A stretch of 64,000 nucleotides of DNA, taken from Periweissella cryptocerci. Its GTDB lineage: Bacteria; Bacillota; Bacilli; Lactobacillales; Lactobacillaceae. The notes beneath the pieces are model-generated. The model saw nothing but the letters and a program-made list of their open reading frames with translations, was not told the origin of the DNA and did not search any database. The DNA lies in contig NZ_CP037940.1 of assembly GCF_004358325.1 (NCBI RefSeq), positions 186,001 through 250,000 on the forward strand, given 5' to 3'. A program made the position numbers and the translations under genes. Of this stretch, positions 28,601-36,198 are shown in pieces (the first letter of the stretch is position 1; each line of letters starts with the position of its first letter).

Positions 28601-29385
28601 ATCACATGAACCGTCGTCAAATCAGTGCGATTAATTGATAAGACAAATTTCCCGTCAGCAATTAGAAAACTATCATTGTTCGATTGCCAGCTATAGTAAT
28701 TACTATCCGGGTCAACGTCATTAGCATTTGCGTATGATTGATCTTTGACGGTATAGCCAGCTGGTGTATTTGTATCGGCAACCGGCTTAACATCGGCCTT
28801 GACTGCTTGCGTCGTGACTTTCTTAGTAACTTGCTTGGGCGCAACTTTATCTGGTACTTCGCTTGTTACTTGCTTTTCCGTTGCGGGATCAGCCGTATTT
28901 TGTGTGTCATCTTTTTTTGCAAGATTATCGGCATCTGTATCAGCGGAGTTTTCTTTTGGACCTTCTACATTTTCTTGATTATTATCCGTAACTTCTGCAC
29001 TTGGCTGCTTTTGTGTATCGTCGGTGTCAGGAATTTTTGTGGTGTCACTATTTTTATCAGCCGGCAAATCAACAGTTGGCTTTTCTGTTGTGCCTACCGG
29101 ATCAATATTATCCGCTGCATCTTTATCAGCTGATACATCAATATCACCTGACGTGTCTTCATCTTTATCGGCTGACGGTGTTTCCACCGCATTGGTATCT
29201 TCAGCAACCACAGCAACTTGTTCACTAGTTGTATCCGTCGTACTATCTGCTGAGACACTGCCACTCCCTACAAACATGGCTGAAAATGTTAACGTTGCAA
29301 TCCCTGCAAATACCCAATTCTTACCATTTTTGTACATCTTGTAATGAACTTTAGTCGTGTCATTACGCTTTTGTTTCATCCCCAT
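25648..29385 (-). CDS. Cell-wall-anchored repeat adhesin
   Basis: The 1,245-residue protein starts with a KxYKxGKxW-type signal peptide (VHYKMYKNGKNWVF, cleavage after SVSA about residue 46) and an acidic Thr/Asp-rich stretch (about 47-190). Then come MucBP-like units (about 320-385 and 465-535), nine near-identical 63-residue repeats (PIDGNIVPKDENGNDIPG start) and a Pro-Thr-Glu linker. It ends with the sorting motif LVQTG (1209-1213), a hydrophobic helix and a GRKHNTK tail. It would be attached to peptidoglycan by the adjacent sortase. Mucin or host/plant surface binding is inferred from the family. Confidence 0.9.
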   Translation of the reverse strand: MGMKQKRNDTTKVHYKMYKNGKNWVFAGIATLTFSAMFVGSGSVSADSTTDTTSEQVAVVAEDTNAVETPSADKDEDTSGDIDVSADKDAADNIDPVGTTEKPTVDLPADKNSDTTKIPDTDDTQKQPSAEVTDNNQENVEGPKENSADTDADNLAKKDDTQNTADPATEKQVTSEVPDKVAPKQVTKKVTTQAVKADVKPVADTNTPAGYTVKDQSYANANDVDPDSNYYSWQSNNDSFLIADGKFVLSINRTDLTTVHVIYVGNNGKSVKIEISPNGTQTIKGNNGVTYTVTYSSDGNITINNAGNQVELPVPTLENQTTQFVDDQGNTLAPDVVQAGITGQDYTTVAKDIPGYTLVTQPKNANGSVSQQKNAYVIGITRTSDLTYNGTKWATMKLTIVDEYGSVSQTLTLNDGTVYSVAKVGPGERYTYTFPLGKTPYVSFYYLNTNIMMDTVTYVYTANAEEVNVRYVDNNGQTIADAEVVSGKFNDAYQTIPKNIAGYELITTPANATGTFGEMNPDVVYVYQLAKVDGNIVPKDGDGNDIPGDHNKPYEGQPGDEVEVPEIPGYTPSTPTVTIPENGGDIDVPYTKNPIDGNIVPKDENGNDIPGDHNKPYEGQPGDEVEVPEIPGYTPSTPTVTIPENGGDIDVPYTKNPIDGNIVPKDENGNDIPGNFDKPYEGQPGDEIDVPEIPGYTPSTPTVTIPEGGGDIDVPYTKNPIDGNIVPKDENGNDIPGDHNKPYEGQPGDEVDVPDIPGYTPSTPTVTIPEDGGDIDVPYTKNPIDGNIVPKDENGNDIPGNFEKPYEGQPGDEIDVPEIPGYTPSTPTVTIPEDGGDIDVPYTKNPIDGNIVPKDENGNDIPGNFEKPYEGQPGDEIDVPDIPGYTPSTPTVTIPEDGGDIDVPYTKNPIDGNIVPKDENGNDIPGDHNKPYEGQPGDEVDVPEIPGYTPSTPTVTIPEDGGDIDVPYTKNPIDGNIVPKDENGNDIPGDHNKPYEGQPGDEVDVPEIPGYTPSTPTVTIPENGGDIDVPYTKNPIDGNIVPKDENGNDIPGDHNKPYEGQPGDEVDVPEIPGYTPSTPTVTIPENGGEIDVPYTKNPVDNNEPTEPTEPTEPTEPTEPTEPTEPTEPTEPTEPTEPTDGDTIKHTKDKGKDGGDTHKPVIKGKDGGGKHKPTVNGPRTPGHQTNPTQKQTPTKTVAALPKDENKQPKLVQTGLTASMNIWLIVLGTALMGLAGLLGFGRKHNTK
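25977..26079. repeat. 9-bp tandem repeat encoding Pro-Thr-Glu
   Basis: About eleven copies of a GGTTCTGTT unit (plus-strand sense) lie in frame in the adhesin gene. They are almost perfect at the DNA level and encode a rigid wall-spanning linker. They are prone to slip-strand length change in steps of three codons. Confidence 0.9.
26092..27790. repeat. Nine tandem 189-bp repeats in the adhesin gene
   Basis: Nine units of about 189 bp (63 codons) recur with limited variation. Three carry GNFxKP in place of GDHNKP, and neighbouring units alternate EVDVP and EIDVP. Units differ mainly at synonymous sites, showing both recent duplication and mixing by recombination. Confidence 0.92.
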
Positions 29386-29473
29386 TTTGTTACTCCTTCC
29401 AAATCATCCCACAATATTTTGTCCCAAAGTCGCCAAATCCCTTGGTATGACTGACTTTATTCAACCTGATATT

Positions 29474-29512
29474 AAAAAGCTCTTGAAAATATGTATTTTC
29501 AAGAGCTTTTTT
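29474..29512. terminator. Strong bidirectional terminator
   Basis: A 16-17 bp perfect stem (AAAAGCTCTTGAAAAT with its complement) around ATGT, with A-run and T-run on opposite sides. It isolates the recombinase transcript from the adhesin. Confidence 0.9.
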
Positions 29513-29679
29513 CGGAAGTTTATATTTAATTCTTATCATTCAGATAGTTTTATTTATAAATTGTGTGCTGTTTAATTAGTTGGGCCGTAAGTATTATTTG
29601 TTTTCAGTGTTTATGTGCGGAGTTGCTGTTGAATTTCTTAGTGAAATATGGCAAAATAAGGTCATATGATATGATTAGT

Positions 29680-29703
29680 TCATGAAAATACATAAATTCA
29701 TGA
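29680..29703. other. Inverted repeat next to the recombinase gene, possible recombination site
   Basis: TCATGAA (29680-29686) and TTCATGA (29697-29703) form perfect 7-bp arms around 10 bp, a few bases past the recombinase stop codon. This is the layout of a tyrosine-recombinase core site. No second copy was found in the window. Confidence 0.3.
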
Positions 29704-29711
29704 CTTTATTA

Positions 29712-30263
29712 CTAAAAGCCTAATTTGAACCCTTTCAACGACTGTTTAATTTCGGTGTCGGTTATGCCGATATAGCGCTTCGTGATCGCCTCACTTGAGT
29801 GATTAAGAATCATCATCAAGGTCGCAATATCATGTGTTCGCTGATAGTAATGATAGCCAAATGTTTTTCGTAACGTGTGTGTCCCAATGTCTTGGCGTCC
29901 AATATTATCAGACGCTTTTTGAAAAATCTTATAGACAGCATCCACAGTTAGTTGCTGCCCCGTTCGACTTTGGAATAGATACTGATTATTACCTAAATTT
30001 TTTACATATGCCTGAATCATTGCTCGCATCTCGCCTAAATAGAGAGTGCGCGCTTTTTTTGTCTTTTGCTCAGTAATCGAAACTGTTTCGCAGTTCGTCA
30101 CATCACCGACTTTAATATTCAACAGATCTCCCATTCGCAGACCTGTGTTAATTCCTAGCAAGAACAGAAACTCATTGCGTTTTCCGTATTTACCTTTTCG
30201 TAATTCTGCTTGAAAAGCCGCAATTTCATCGACCGTCCGTAACGGTTGCACATTGTATAACAT
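29712..30263 (-). CDS. Short tyrosine recombinase (phage-integrase family)
   Basis: The 183-residue protein comprises only the catalytic domain. Visible catalytic residues are Arg in NTGLRMGDLL, His-x-x-Arg in GTHTLRKTFG, His in LNHSSE and the nucleophile Tyr in KRYIGIT. The N-terminal core-binding domain of ordinary integrases is absent, as in some fimbrial or phase-variation invertases and many short Lactobacillales integrases. The start follows GGAGG. It lies between a repeat adhesin and a tiny gene, without other phage genes. Confidence 0.88.
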   Translation of the reverse strand: MLYNVQPLRTVDEIAAFQAELRKGKYGKRNEFLFLLGINTGLRMGDLLNIKVGDVTNCETVSITEQKTKKARTLYLGEMRAMIQAYVKNLGNNQYLFQSRTGQQLTVDAVYKIFQKASDNIGRQDIGTHTLRKTFGYHYYQRTHDIATLMMILNHSSEAITKRYIGITDTEIKQSLKGFKLGF

Positions 30264-30366
30264 AAACTACCTCCAATTTTTATATTTAACATAGAGTAAT
30301 CTAACACTAATCAAACCAGAAGTGTTAATTTTTATTTTTCAAAAATAGTAATATTCACCACAAAAA

Positions 30367-30391
30367 AAGAGCACAATATCCGTATGCTCTT
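30367..30391 (-). terminator. Rho-independent terminator after the 38-residue ORF
   Basis: AAGAGCA/TGCTCTT stem with a long T-run on the minus strand, 5 bp past the stop codon. Confidence 0.8.
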
Positions 30392-30395
30392 TTCC

Positions 30396-30512
30396 CTATG
30401 GTTTATTATCTAATGAAATTTTAATGTTACGTAAATAGTCAAATACCGTGTATCTTGCCGTGTCTGATGCAATTTTCACACCAGTTGTCCCCCACTTAAT
30501 TACAGTAATCAT
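30396..30512 (-). CDS. 38-residue basic peptide of unknown function
   Basis: The frame begins MITVIKWGTTGVKI and ends ISLDNKP. GGGGGTGAT, nearly a full anti-Shine-Dalgarno match, lies 8 nt before the ATG. A terminator follows the stop at 5 bp, so this is a complete compact transcription unit. The peptide is net basic, has no signal peptide and no double-glycine leader. It lies 132 bp upstream of the recombinase start. It could be a regulator (Xis-like), toxin or leaderless peptide; none is supported by motif. Confidence 0.55.
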   Translation of the reverse strand: MITVIKWGTTGVKIASDTARYTVFDYLRNIKISLDNKP

Positions 30513-30768
30513 GCGTAATCACCCCCGTTATCATTGCATAATTTTCAAATTTCTAACTTTTTACATTATATCATTTTAATCATATTTACTCAATTTTCAC
30601 GAACTAAAACACCTCAAAAGTTGAAAAAAATACCAAAACACGAATTATAATAAAATTTTGCTTATAGATTAGTATTTTATAACAAAACGCTCACGTCTAA
30701 TCTCAAATATAAGCCTGTTTTTCACCAGACAAATCACCAAAGAGAATTCAGACTATATTAACGTACAC

Positions 30769-30798
30769 AAAAGGCCAACGAAATTCGTCGGCCTTTTT
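30769..30798 (-). terminator. Rho-independent terminator after the first udk gene
   Basis: AAAAGGCC-AACG/CGT-GGCCTTTTT stem with T-run, 18 bp past the stop codon. Confidence 0.85.
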
Positions 30799-30815
30799 GT
30801 TAAATATTATAATTT

Positions 30816-31460
30816 TTAGTTTTTGGCAGCTTTCGCTTTGTCCAAAATATCACGCATTTTCAATACCATCATGTCGATTGCCACGGTGTTGCCACCACCT
30901 TCAGGAATAATCAAGTCGGCATAACGTTTCGTTGGTTCGATGAATTGGTGATACATTGGCTTAGCGGTTGCCAAGTATTGATTAATGATTGTTTCTGATG
31001 AATAGCCCCGTTCGGCCACATCGCGCTTCAAGCGGCGAATAAAGCGAATATCGTCATCCGTATCAACATACACCTTGATATCCATCAAATCACGCAGACG
31101 TGGGTCACTGAAGACCAAAATACCTTCAAGAATGATGATATCAGCTGATTCAAAATGACGCGTTTCATCAATGGTTGTATACGTTGCAAAATCATAAACT
31201 GGCACGTCAATTGCTTCACGGTTCAACAATTTATGAATGTGATCAATGTACAAGTTCGTGTTCAATTGATCAGGGTGATCGTAATTGGCTGCCCGGCGTT
31301 CTTCCATCGTCTTATCATCTTGGTTAATGTAGTACATGTCATGTTGCAGTACCAAAATTGATTCACCTTGTAATTGGCTCACAATTTCTTGTGTTACCGT
31401 GGTTTTACCTGAACCGGAACCACCAGTAACCCCGATAATAATTGGTTTCTTGTCTGACAT
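30816..31460 (-). CDS. udk: Uridine kinase, first copy
   Basis: The 214-residue enzyme has Walker [13 protein letters not shown] near the N-terminus, the QHDMYYI and DHPDQLNT segments and [24 protein letters not shown] typical of Udk. It phosphorylates uridine and cytidine with ATP or GTP in pyrimidine salvage. The window has a second, closely similar copy at 42633-43280 whose most visible differences are substitutions such as HDMYYI/QDFYYN. It is a single gene between a terminator and an open spacer. Confidence 0.92.
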   Translation of the reverse strand: MSDKKPIIIGVTGGSGSGKTTVTQEIVSQLQGESILVLQHDMYYINQDDKTMEERRAANYDHPDQLNTNLYIDHIHKLLNREAIDVPVYDFATYTTIDETRHFESADIIILEGILVFSDPRLRDLMDIKVYVDTDDDIRFIRRLKRDVAERGYSSETIINQYLATAKPMYHQFIEPTKRYADLIIPEGGGNTVAIDMMVLKMRDILDKAKAAKN

Positions 31461-31737
31461 CTCTTCATCCTACCTTTTTAATATGTAATTTAGCCGTCTG
31501 CTGTCCAAATCCATCGTACAATAAATTTGCATGATATTTATTGTACACTACTTCGCACTCGTTGTGGACGTAAATTATTTGGAATTTTCAGTACATTGCA
31601 CCGAATTAACACGACCAAATCACCACAAATGATTGCCAATATACTCACCGTGGTTTCAATAACTCATGCCATCATATTTTCAGTTTGTGTTCCGTGAAAT
31701 AAATTTTGGGTGGCAACTTGTAAAGGGTTAAACTGAT

Positions 31738-31935
31738 TTATTCCTGCCATTTTTTTATTTGATAGATATTAGTTATTTCATACGGAATCTGGTGTACGAC
31801 TGTTTCATCAACTTGGCGAACTAACTGATGGTATGCTACATCATTTTCTTGCAAAGCAAGCATTGACAAATTCATTTGTGGGTATTTAGCTTCCAAGGCG
31901 CCAAGGCGGATACACCTTGTACCTGGCACCAGCAA
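31738..31935 (-). pseudogene. 65-codon fragment without a recognisable start or family
   Basis: The frame ends EITNIYQIKKWQE and reads like protein (MNLSMLALQENDVAYHQL). It can only start at TTG, has no ribosome-binding site and begins directly behind the terminator of the metalloprotease gene. It is likely the 3' remnant of a lost gene. The following 31461-31737 spacer holds nothing recognisable besides the udk promoter region. Confidence 0.35.
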
Positions 31936-31958
31936 CGTGGCCTAACATTATTCCACCC

Positions 31959-31988
31959 AAAAAGGCTGCCAGAAAACGACAGCCTTTC
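31959..31988 (-). terminator. Rho-independent terminator of the metalloprotease gene
   Basis: AAAGGCTG/CAGCCTTT stem around an AT-rich loop with a T5 tail on the minus strand. Confidence 0.8.
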
Positions 31989-32032
31989 ATTTTATACATT
32001 TCAAGGGTAGCTAGCATTAGTGAAGAATCAGA

Positions 32033-34093
32033 TTATCCATATCCTAATTGATTCCATTGCGCAATCATTGCGGCAACGTATTGATTTTGTGGCGTTGGTA
32101 CACCTAAACGATAACTAGTATACAATTCCGCCCACATTTCTGGCTTACTTGTATAACCATACGCACTAACTCCGCTGGCAAAATCTTCCAAAGTCAGCCC
32201 AGTTGCTGCCAAATATTGATTTTGAATGGCCGTTATCGGCGCCTCACGATCATAATCATTTGTTACAAGCATATAAATATATTGGATTAAATGACCAAAT
32301 TCATGAGTAATTGTATATACAGGTAATTTGCTACCTTTAACCGGAACGTGGAACGCCGTGTATAACGCCGCACCATCGTCAAAGTGATAACTTTCTTTTA
32401 AATCACTATTGTAAGCATATTGCAGCATGTCACCTGCCAAATCACTCGTGTTAAAGGCTGCGGGATTTAAGTAAATCGTGATTGGTACTTTGCGATCGCC
32501 TATGACATGTGATGGCAGATACGCTTGTCCCACATTATAAACGCTTTCAAATCTACTTGGGTCCGCAGCCAAGATAATCTTCCCGCCTTCCTTCAAGTAA
32601 TTTTGCACAATCGGTTCTGCGGCCACCATCTGTTCAAGTTGAATTAGATTCATTCCCAACCATACAGGGTGCAGTGCGCTAATTGAAGCTTCATCAATTT
32701 CAAAACCTTCCGTGTTCATTTTGTGAATTTGATCCTGTAGTTGCGCCGTAGTTTGAATTGGCGAATTAGCGAGGGCATTCATCGCACTCGCTTTATCCAA
32801 CTGAGGATTCTGTGTCACTGTTTCACTTGGATCTGTGGGGTCTGTTGGATCTGTTGGATCTGTTGGATCTGTTGGATCTGTCGGGTCCGTGGGATCTGTC
32901 GGATCTGTTGGGTCCGTGGGATCTGTTGGGTCTGTCGGGTCCGTGGGATCTGTTGGATCTGTTGGATCTGTCGGATCTGTGGGATTCGTTGGGTCCGTGG
33001 GATCTGTCGGATCTGTTGGATCTGTTGGGTCCGTGGGATCCGTGGGATCTATTGGATCTGTGGGATTTGTCGGATCTGTTGGATCTGTTGGGTCCGTGGG
33101 ATCTGTTGGATCTGTTGGGTCCGTGGGATCTGTCGGGTCCGTTGGATCTGTTGGATCTGTCGGGTCCGTGGGATCCGTGGGATCCGTGGGATCTGTTGGA
33201 TTTGTCGGGTCCGTTGGATCTGTCGGGTCCGTTGGGTCCGTGGGATCTGTTGGGTCCGTGGGATTTGTTGGATCTGTTGGGTCCGTGGGATCTGTTGGAT
33301 CCGTTGGGTCTGTTGGGTCTGTCGGATCTGTTGGATCTATTGGTGGAAACAACGGATCAGTGATAGTAGGCGGTGGTAACAAATCTGGTAACGGATTCAC
33401 TATTGGTCCGGTGCTTGGCTTATTAACATTTACCAATGCATACCGATAAGTAACCTCGACAGTCCCCTTGACTACAAATGAACATGGCTTTGGTGTTATA
33501 TAACCACTAATTCCTTTTGCAGGTATGTTAACGGTCTCACCATATTGCCCATCAAGGTAGTCATTCCGGCGAATCACTTTTCCATTAATATCAACATAGC
33601 GAATCGTAATTTGATACGTATGCGGTTGGTAACTATACTTAATGGTTGTATTTTTTTTGACAACAATTCGCTGTGGTTTCGGTGTATGGTGGCCGACCAC
33701 TTTACGGGTTGGTGCAAGATAGCTGCGCCCGAATTTCACTTTGGCGTTATGCTTTTTACCAACTTCGGTTCCTTTTTGGGCATGCAAATGCTTGGTGGTG
33801 ACTGAATATTTTTTTGGTGTATATTTATATGTTATCGTAGTTTTCTTAGTAATTTTTTTCGTGATTCGTGCCGGCTTTTTATAGCCTTTAATCGCTTTAA
33901 CTTTGGCGCGATACCGTGATTTAACTTTAACTTTTCGTTTGTAATTACCGCTTATTTTTTTGTGATTATCTTTATCAACATATTTTATGGTGACAGTATA
34001 TGTTTTCGGCCTTGCATTAGCACTGCCAGAAAAACTAAGTATTCCCATAAAGATACTAATAAAACACACTAGAGTTATTAACTTCTTAAACAT
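32033..34093 (-). CDS. Secreted HEFGH zinc metallopeptidase with MucBP-like and Asp-Pro-Thr repeats
   Basis: The 686-residue protein has a signal peptide (cleavage about residue 27, GSANA), three MucBP-like beta domains (about 30-90, 90-150, 150-215; YTVTIKYVDKDN, YQITIRYVDINGK) and a Pro-rich stretch. A linker of roughly 60 Asp-Pro-Thr units (about 245-420) precedes a C-terminal domain with the zincin motif HEFGH (597-601) and a downstream KPEMWAEL whose Glu656 could be the third zinc ligand. This layout recalls clan MA families such as the anthrax-lethal-factor-like/PPEP proteases. No sorting motif is present, so wall binding would be non-covalent. The start follows GGAGG. Confidence 0.82.
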   Translation of the reverse strand: MFKKLITLVCFISIFMGILSFSGSANARPKTYTVTIKYVDKDNHKKISGNYKRKVKVKSRYRAKVKAIKGYKKPARITKKITKKTTITYKYTPKKYSVTTKHLHAQKGTEVGKKHNAKVKFGRSYLAPTRKVVGHHTPKPQRIVVKKNTTIKYSYQPHTYQITIRYVDINGKVIRRNDYLDGQYGETVNIPAKGISGYITPKPCSFVVKGTVEVTYRYALVNVNKPSTGPIVNPLPDLLPPPTITDPLFPPIDPTDPTDPTDPTDPTDPTDPTDPTNPTDPTDPTDPTDPTDPTDPTNPTDPTDPTDPTDPTDPTDPTDPTDPTDPTDPTDPTDPTDPTDPTNPTDPIDPTDPTDPTDPTDPTDPTDPTNPTDPTDPTDPTDPTDPTDPTDPTDPTDPTDPTDPTDPTDPTDPTDPTDPTDPSETVTQNPQLDKASAMNALANSPIQTTAQLQDQIHKMNTEGFEIDEASISALHPVWLGMNLIQLEQMVAAEPIVQNYLKEGGKIILAADPSRFESVYNVGQAYLPSHVIGDRKVPITIYLNPAAFNTSDLAGDMLQYAYNSDLKESYHFDDGAALYTAFHVPVKGSKLPVYTITHEFGHLIQYIYMLVTNDYDREAPITAIQNQYLAATGLTLEDFASGVSAYGYTSKPEMWAELYTSYRLGVPTPQNQYVAAMIAQWNQLGYG
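32826..33344. repeat. 9-bp tandem repeat encoding Asp-Pro-Thr
   Basis: Nearly sixty 9-bp units of GGATCTGTT type run through the metalloprotease gene. Occasional changes give Asn-Pro-Thr or Ile-Asp. Mixed GGATCTGTT, GGGTCCGTG and GGATCTGTC variants show an older array than the Pro-Thr-Glu one. Confidence 0.92.
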
Positions 34094-34118
34094 ATCTTAC
34101 CTCCAATCAAATTGCATA

Positions 34119-34521
34119 CAAACTAGGGCTAAATTTTTTCTAGCGTGGAATTTGGATATGTGTCTCAGATTGATTCCCACTACGAGGCTGGAACCAGTCT
34201 GGACACCGTGATGGAAGACAAGCATTTGAAGCCACAGTGCGGTCTTCAAATGTTTGCGAAGCTTGGTTCGCTAACGCGGTAACCATCTTCACAAATCCAT
34301 AATCAGTAACGAAACCCGTTACTGATTATGCCATCACGGTGCGAGCTAAAGTCCAGCCTGGTTCCAGCCTCTTCGTTAGTTTGAGCAGGCAATCTGACTA
34401 GTAATATGCCGTAGTCCTTGTCGCTGCAAGTTTAGCGGTAATCAATAGTTCAACGCAGTGGCATCATACATCTCATCGCATTTTATAAATTCCACGTCAG
34501 ACGGAATAGAGCCCAAACTAG
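34119..34521. mobile_element. Dispersed inverted-end element, copy A1, with perfect target-site duplication
   Basis: The element spans 34127-34513 (387 bp, GGCT...AGCC) between direct repeats CAAACTAG at 34119-34126 and 34514-34521. Imperfect inverted ends of about 27 bp share TCT..CGTGGAATTT. The interior holds a 14-bp hairpin (CATAATCAGTAACG with its complement) and a hairpin CATTTGAAG/CTTCAAATG capped by the same conserved loop as the B copies, in reverse orientation. No coding capacity. Confidence 0.9.
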
Positions 34522-34532
34522 CTTTATAATGC

Positions 34533-34608
34533 AAAAAACGCCAACTGAAAACATTACCACTTAGGTAACATCTTCCCGTTGACGTCAAATATCTATATTA
34601 TTTTCCCT
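34533..34608 (-). ncRNA. Small RNA-like unit, copy 1
   Basis: Minus-strand extended -10 TGGTATAAT (34623-34615) is followed by about 75 nt ending in a long hairpin (34583-34540) and T6. The hairpin has GTCAAC/GTTGGC, GGAAG and ATGTTACC/GGTAATGT helices. G-U pairs occur only if the minus strand is read. A second unit with the same promoter type and hairpin lies at 35711-35788. It could be an independent small RNA or an attenuated leader. Confidence 0.5.
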
Positions 34609-34674
34609 GCTTTCATTATACCAAATACGACTTTAAATGTATTTAAACTTGCTTACAGCCACGAACCTAATTAC

Positions 34675-35652
34675 TTAACTTTTCTGCAAAACAAATGCTT
34701 TGCCCCCAACTTTGTAGGCATTAAACCATTGCACTGGATAACCCTCTGAATATTCTTTCTCCCGATTATAGAAGTACTTCGTTTTAGTCGCCGTAACTGT
34801 TAAACGGTAGTACTTGCCAATCTTTTTATCGCGGAGTGAATTGTCCCACGAACTGATACTCTCGTTGAAATACAAGTAAGTGGTCTTACCCACGACGCGT
34901 GTTCTTTGAATTTTAATTGACTGCGCTGGTTTTACAGTTAAGTCTGCATATTTATAACTGCGATTAAATTCTAAATAATCATCACTCGTAACATGAATTG
35001 AGGTTGTCGGTACCGCAGAATCAGTGATTAGTGTATCAGGCCGCGATACACGTGGTCCGAGTGGTTTGTGATACAACGGCGATGGCACGCTGACTTTGGT
35101 AAATGACCGCTTAGTTAATTTAATCGGATTCACGGTTTTAATTTTATAGCCGTCACGCAAGTTGTCCGTCCGAAATACGACATATGGTGTGTATTTTTTA
35201 TATATGACACCTGTTTGTTGATCGGGTACCCCCACATTCAATACGGTCCCCTTTTTAACCCAAAATTTCTTACCAGTTGCCGTTTTTCCAATCCAGAGAC
35301 GTTTCTTCGTTTTCAAAAAAACTTTTGTTACCCCGCCAGATTTATCAGCATTATACATGCATTTAGGATTGCGATGTTTTTTAGCAATGTACTCCTTACG
35401 TGTGTAGCCTTTGATTGGGTGCAAATACTTCCAATACCCATTCGCTGGCCCATCTTCACCAAAATCATCGGTTTCCAAATATGCCAGCCCATACCCATAT
35501 CTTGCCGGCGCGTCATCATCATCAACTGGTTTTGTTTGCAGATAATAATCCGTAACACTAGCCTGTATGGTTGCTCCGTCATTAACAAATATTCCAACCG
35601 TTAATGTCGCCACAACAGCCATCATTTCAATTCTCAAACGTCGTTTAATCAT
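34675..35652 (-). CDS. Secreted protein of unknown function
   Basis: The 325-residue protein has a signal peptide (MIKRRLRIEMMAVVATLTVG, cleavage about residue 31, ATIQA-S). The mature part is basic, Tyr- and Lys-rich and beta-strand-like, with two SLAP/GW-like halves (LKTKKRLWIGKTATGKKFWV and later VVGKTTYLYFNES). No catalytic motif or sorting signal. The start follows GAAAGGA. It is flanked by two related small-RNA-like units; the upstream one lies in its 5' leader. Confidence 0.7.
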   Translation of the reverse strand: MIKRRLRIEMMAVVATLTVGIFVNDGATIQASVTDYYLQTKPVDDDDAPARYGYGLAYLETDDFGEDGPANGYWKYLHPIKGYTRKEYIAKKHRNPKCMYNADKSGGVTKVFLKTKKRLWIGKTATGKKFWVKKGTVLNVGVPDQQTGVIYKKYTPYVVFRTDNLRDGYKIKTVNPIKLTKRSFTKVSVPSPLYHKPLGPRVSRPDTLITDSAVPTTSIHVTSDDYLEFNRSYKYADLTVKPAQSIKIQRTRVVGKTTYLYFNESISSWDNSLRDKKIGKYYRLTVTATKTKYFYNREKEYSEGYPVQWFNAYKVGGKAFVLQKS

Positions 35653-35710
35653 GATTTTTTCCTTTCACGTTGCGTGCGTTGAACTGCTACTTACAAAATG
35701 ATTTTCCACT

Positions 35711-35788
35711 AAAAAAGCCAACCGAAAAATATCACCATGATGGTAACATCTTCCCGTTGACGTTGTTTGTCTATTCTAAGTTTTTCCT
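35711..35788 (-). ncRNA. Small RNA-like unit, copy 2 (or attenuator of the secreted-protein gene)
   Basis: Minus-strand extended -10 TGATATAAT (35803-35795) precedes about 77 nt ending in a hairpin (35761-35717) and T6. It shares 22 consecutive bases around the CCCGTTGACG motif and the same helix plan with copy 1, but the loop sequence differs. The run of Ts ends about 58 bp before the start of the secreted-protein gene, so it could terminate most transcripts into that gene. Confidence 0.5.
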
Positions 35789-35831
35789 ACTTCCATTATA
35801 TCAAAGGATACCTAGAACATGCTTATTTTTG

Positions 35832-36156
35832 ATCCTATTTATTCTTGCGTGGGCCCCTCATTTCCGTACTTTTTTAAGAATACTCACGTACCACGGAATA
35901 TATCTTGGCACTAGTTTTGAGCACATCACAAAATCAGCAATAACTGATTTGTTTGAATCTACACCCTACGAATTGTCTGAAAACAATATTTCAATTACAG
36001 ACAATTTGCTGATTGATTAAACTTGCGCATTATTCCAGCGACTCAGTTGGTTTCCAATGCACTTTGGCCCACAACGACTTTTTCGCTAGTTTGAGTATTA
36101 TTACTAACTAACGGAGTGACCAATTTTATTCAATCCCACGTCAGACGGAATAGCGC
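35832..36156. repeat. Dispersed element, C-type copy
   Basis: About 325 bp with left end GCGTGGGCCCCTCATTTCCG and right end CAATCCCACGTCAGACGGAA. The interior shares TACCACGGAATATATCTT with the copy at 1817, ATCACAAAATCAGCAATAAC with the copy at 43651, and TACTAACTAACG with the B copies. Left-end pairing has decayed (GGGCCC), which suggests an old copy. The gap 35653-36198 holds only this and small RNA copy 2. Confidence 0.65.
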
Positions 36157-36198
36157 TTTTCTTTTTGGTTTGTTATTGGTCGCATTCCGTAGTTGAAA

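Noticed and set aside
32835..33449. Long Gly-Ser-Val repeat frame on the plus strand
   Set aside because: It is the antisense reading of the Asp-Pro-Thr repeat of the metalloprotease gene, without start site or signal.
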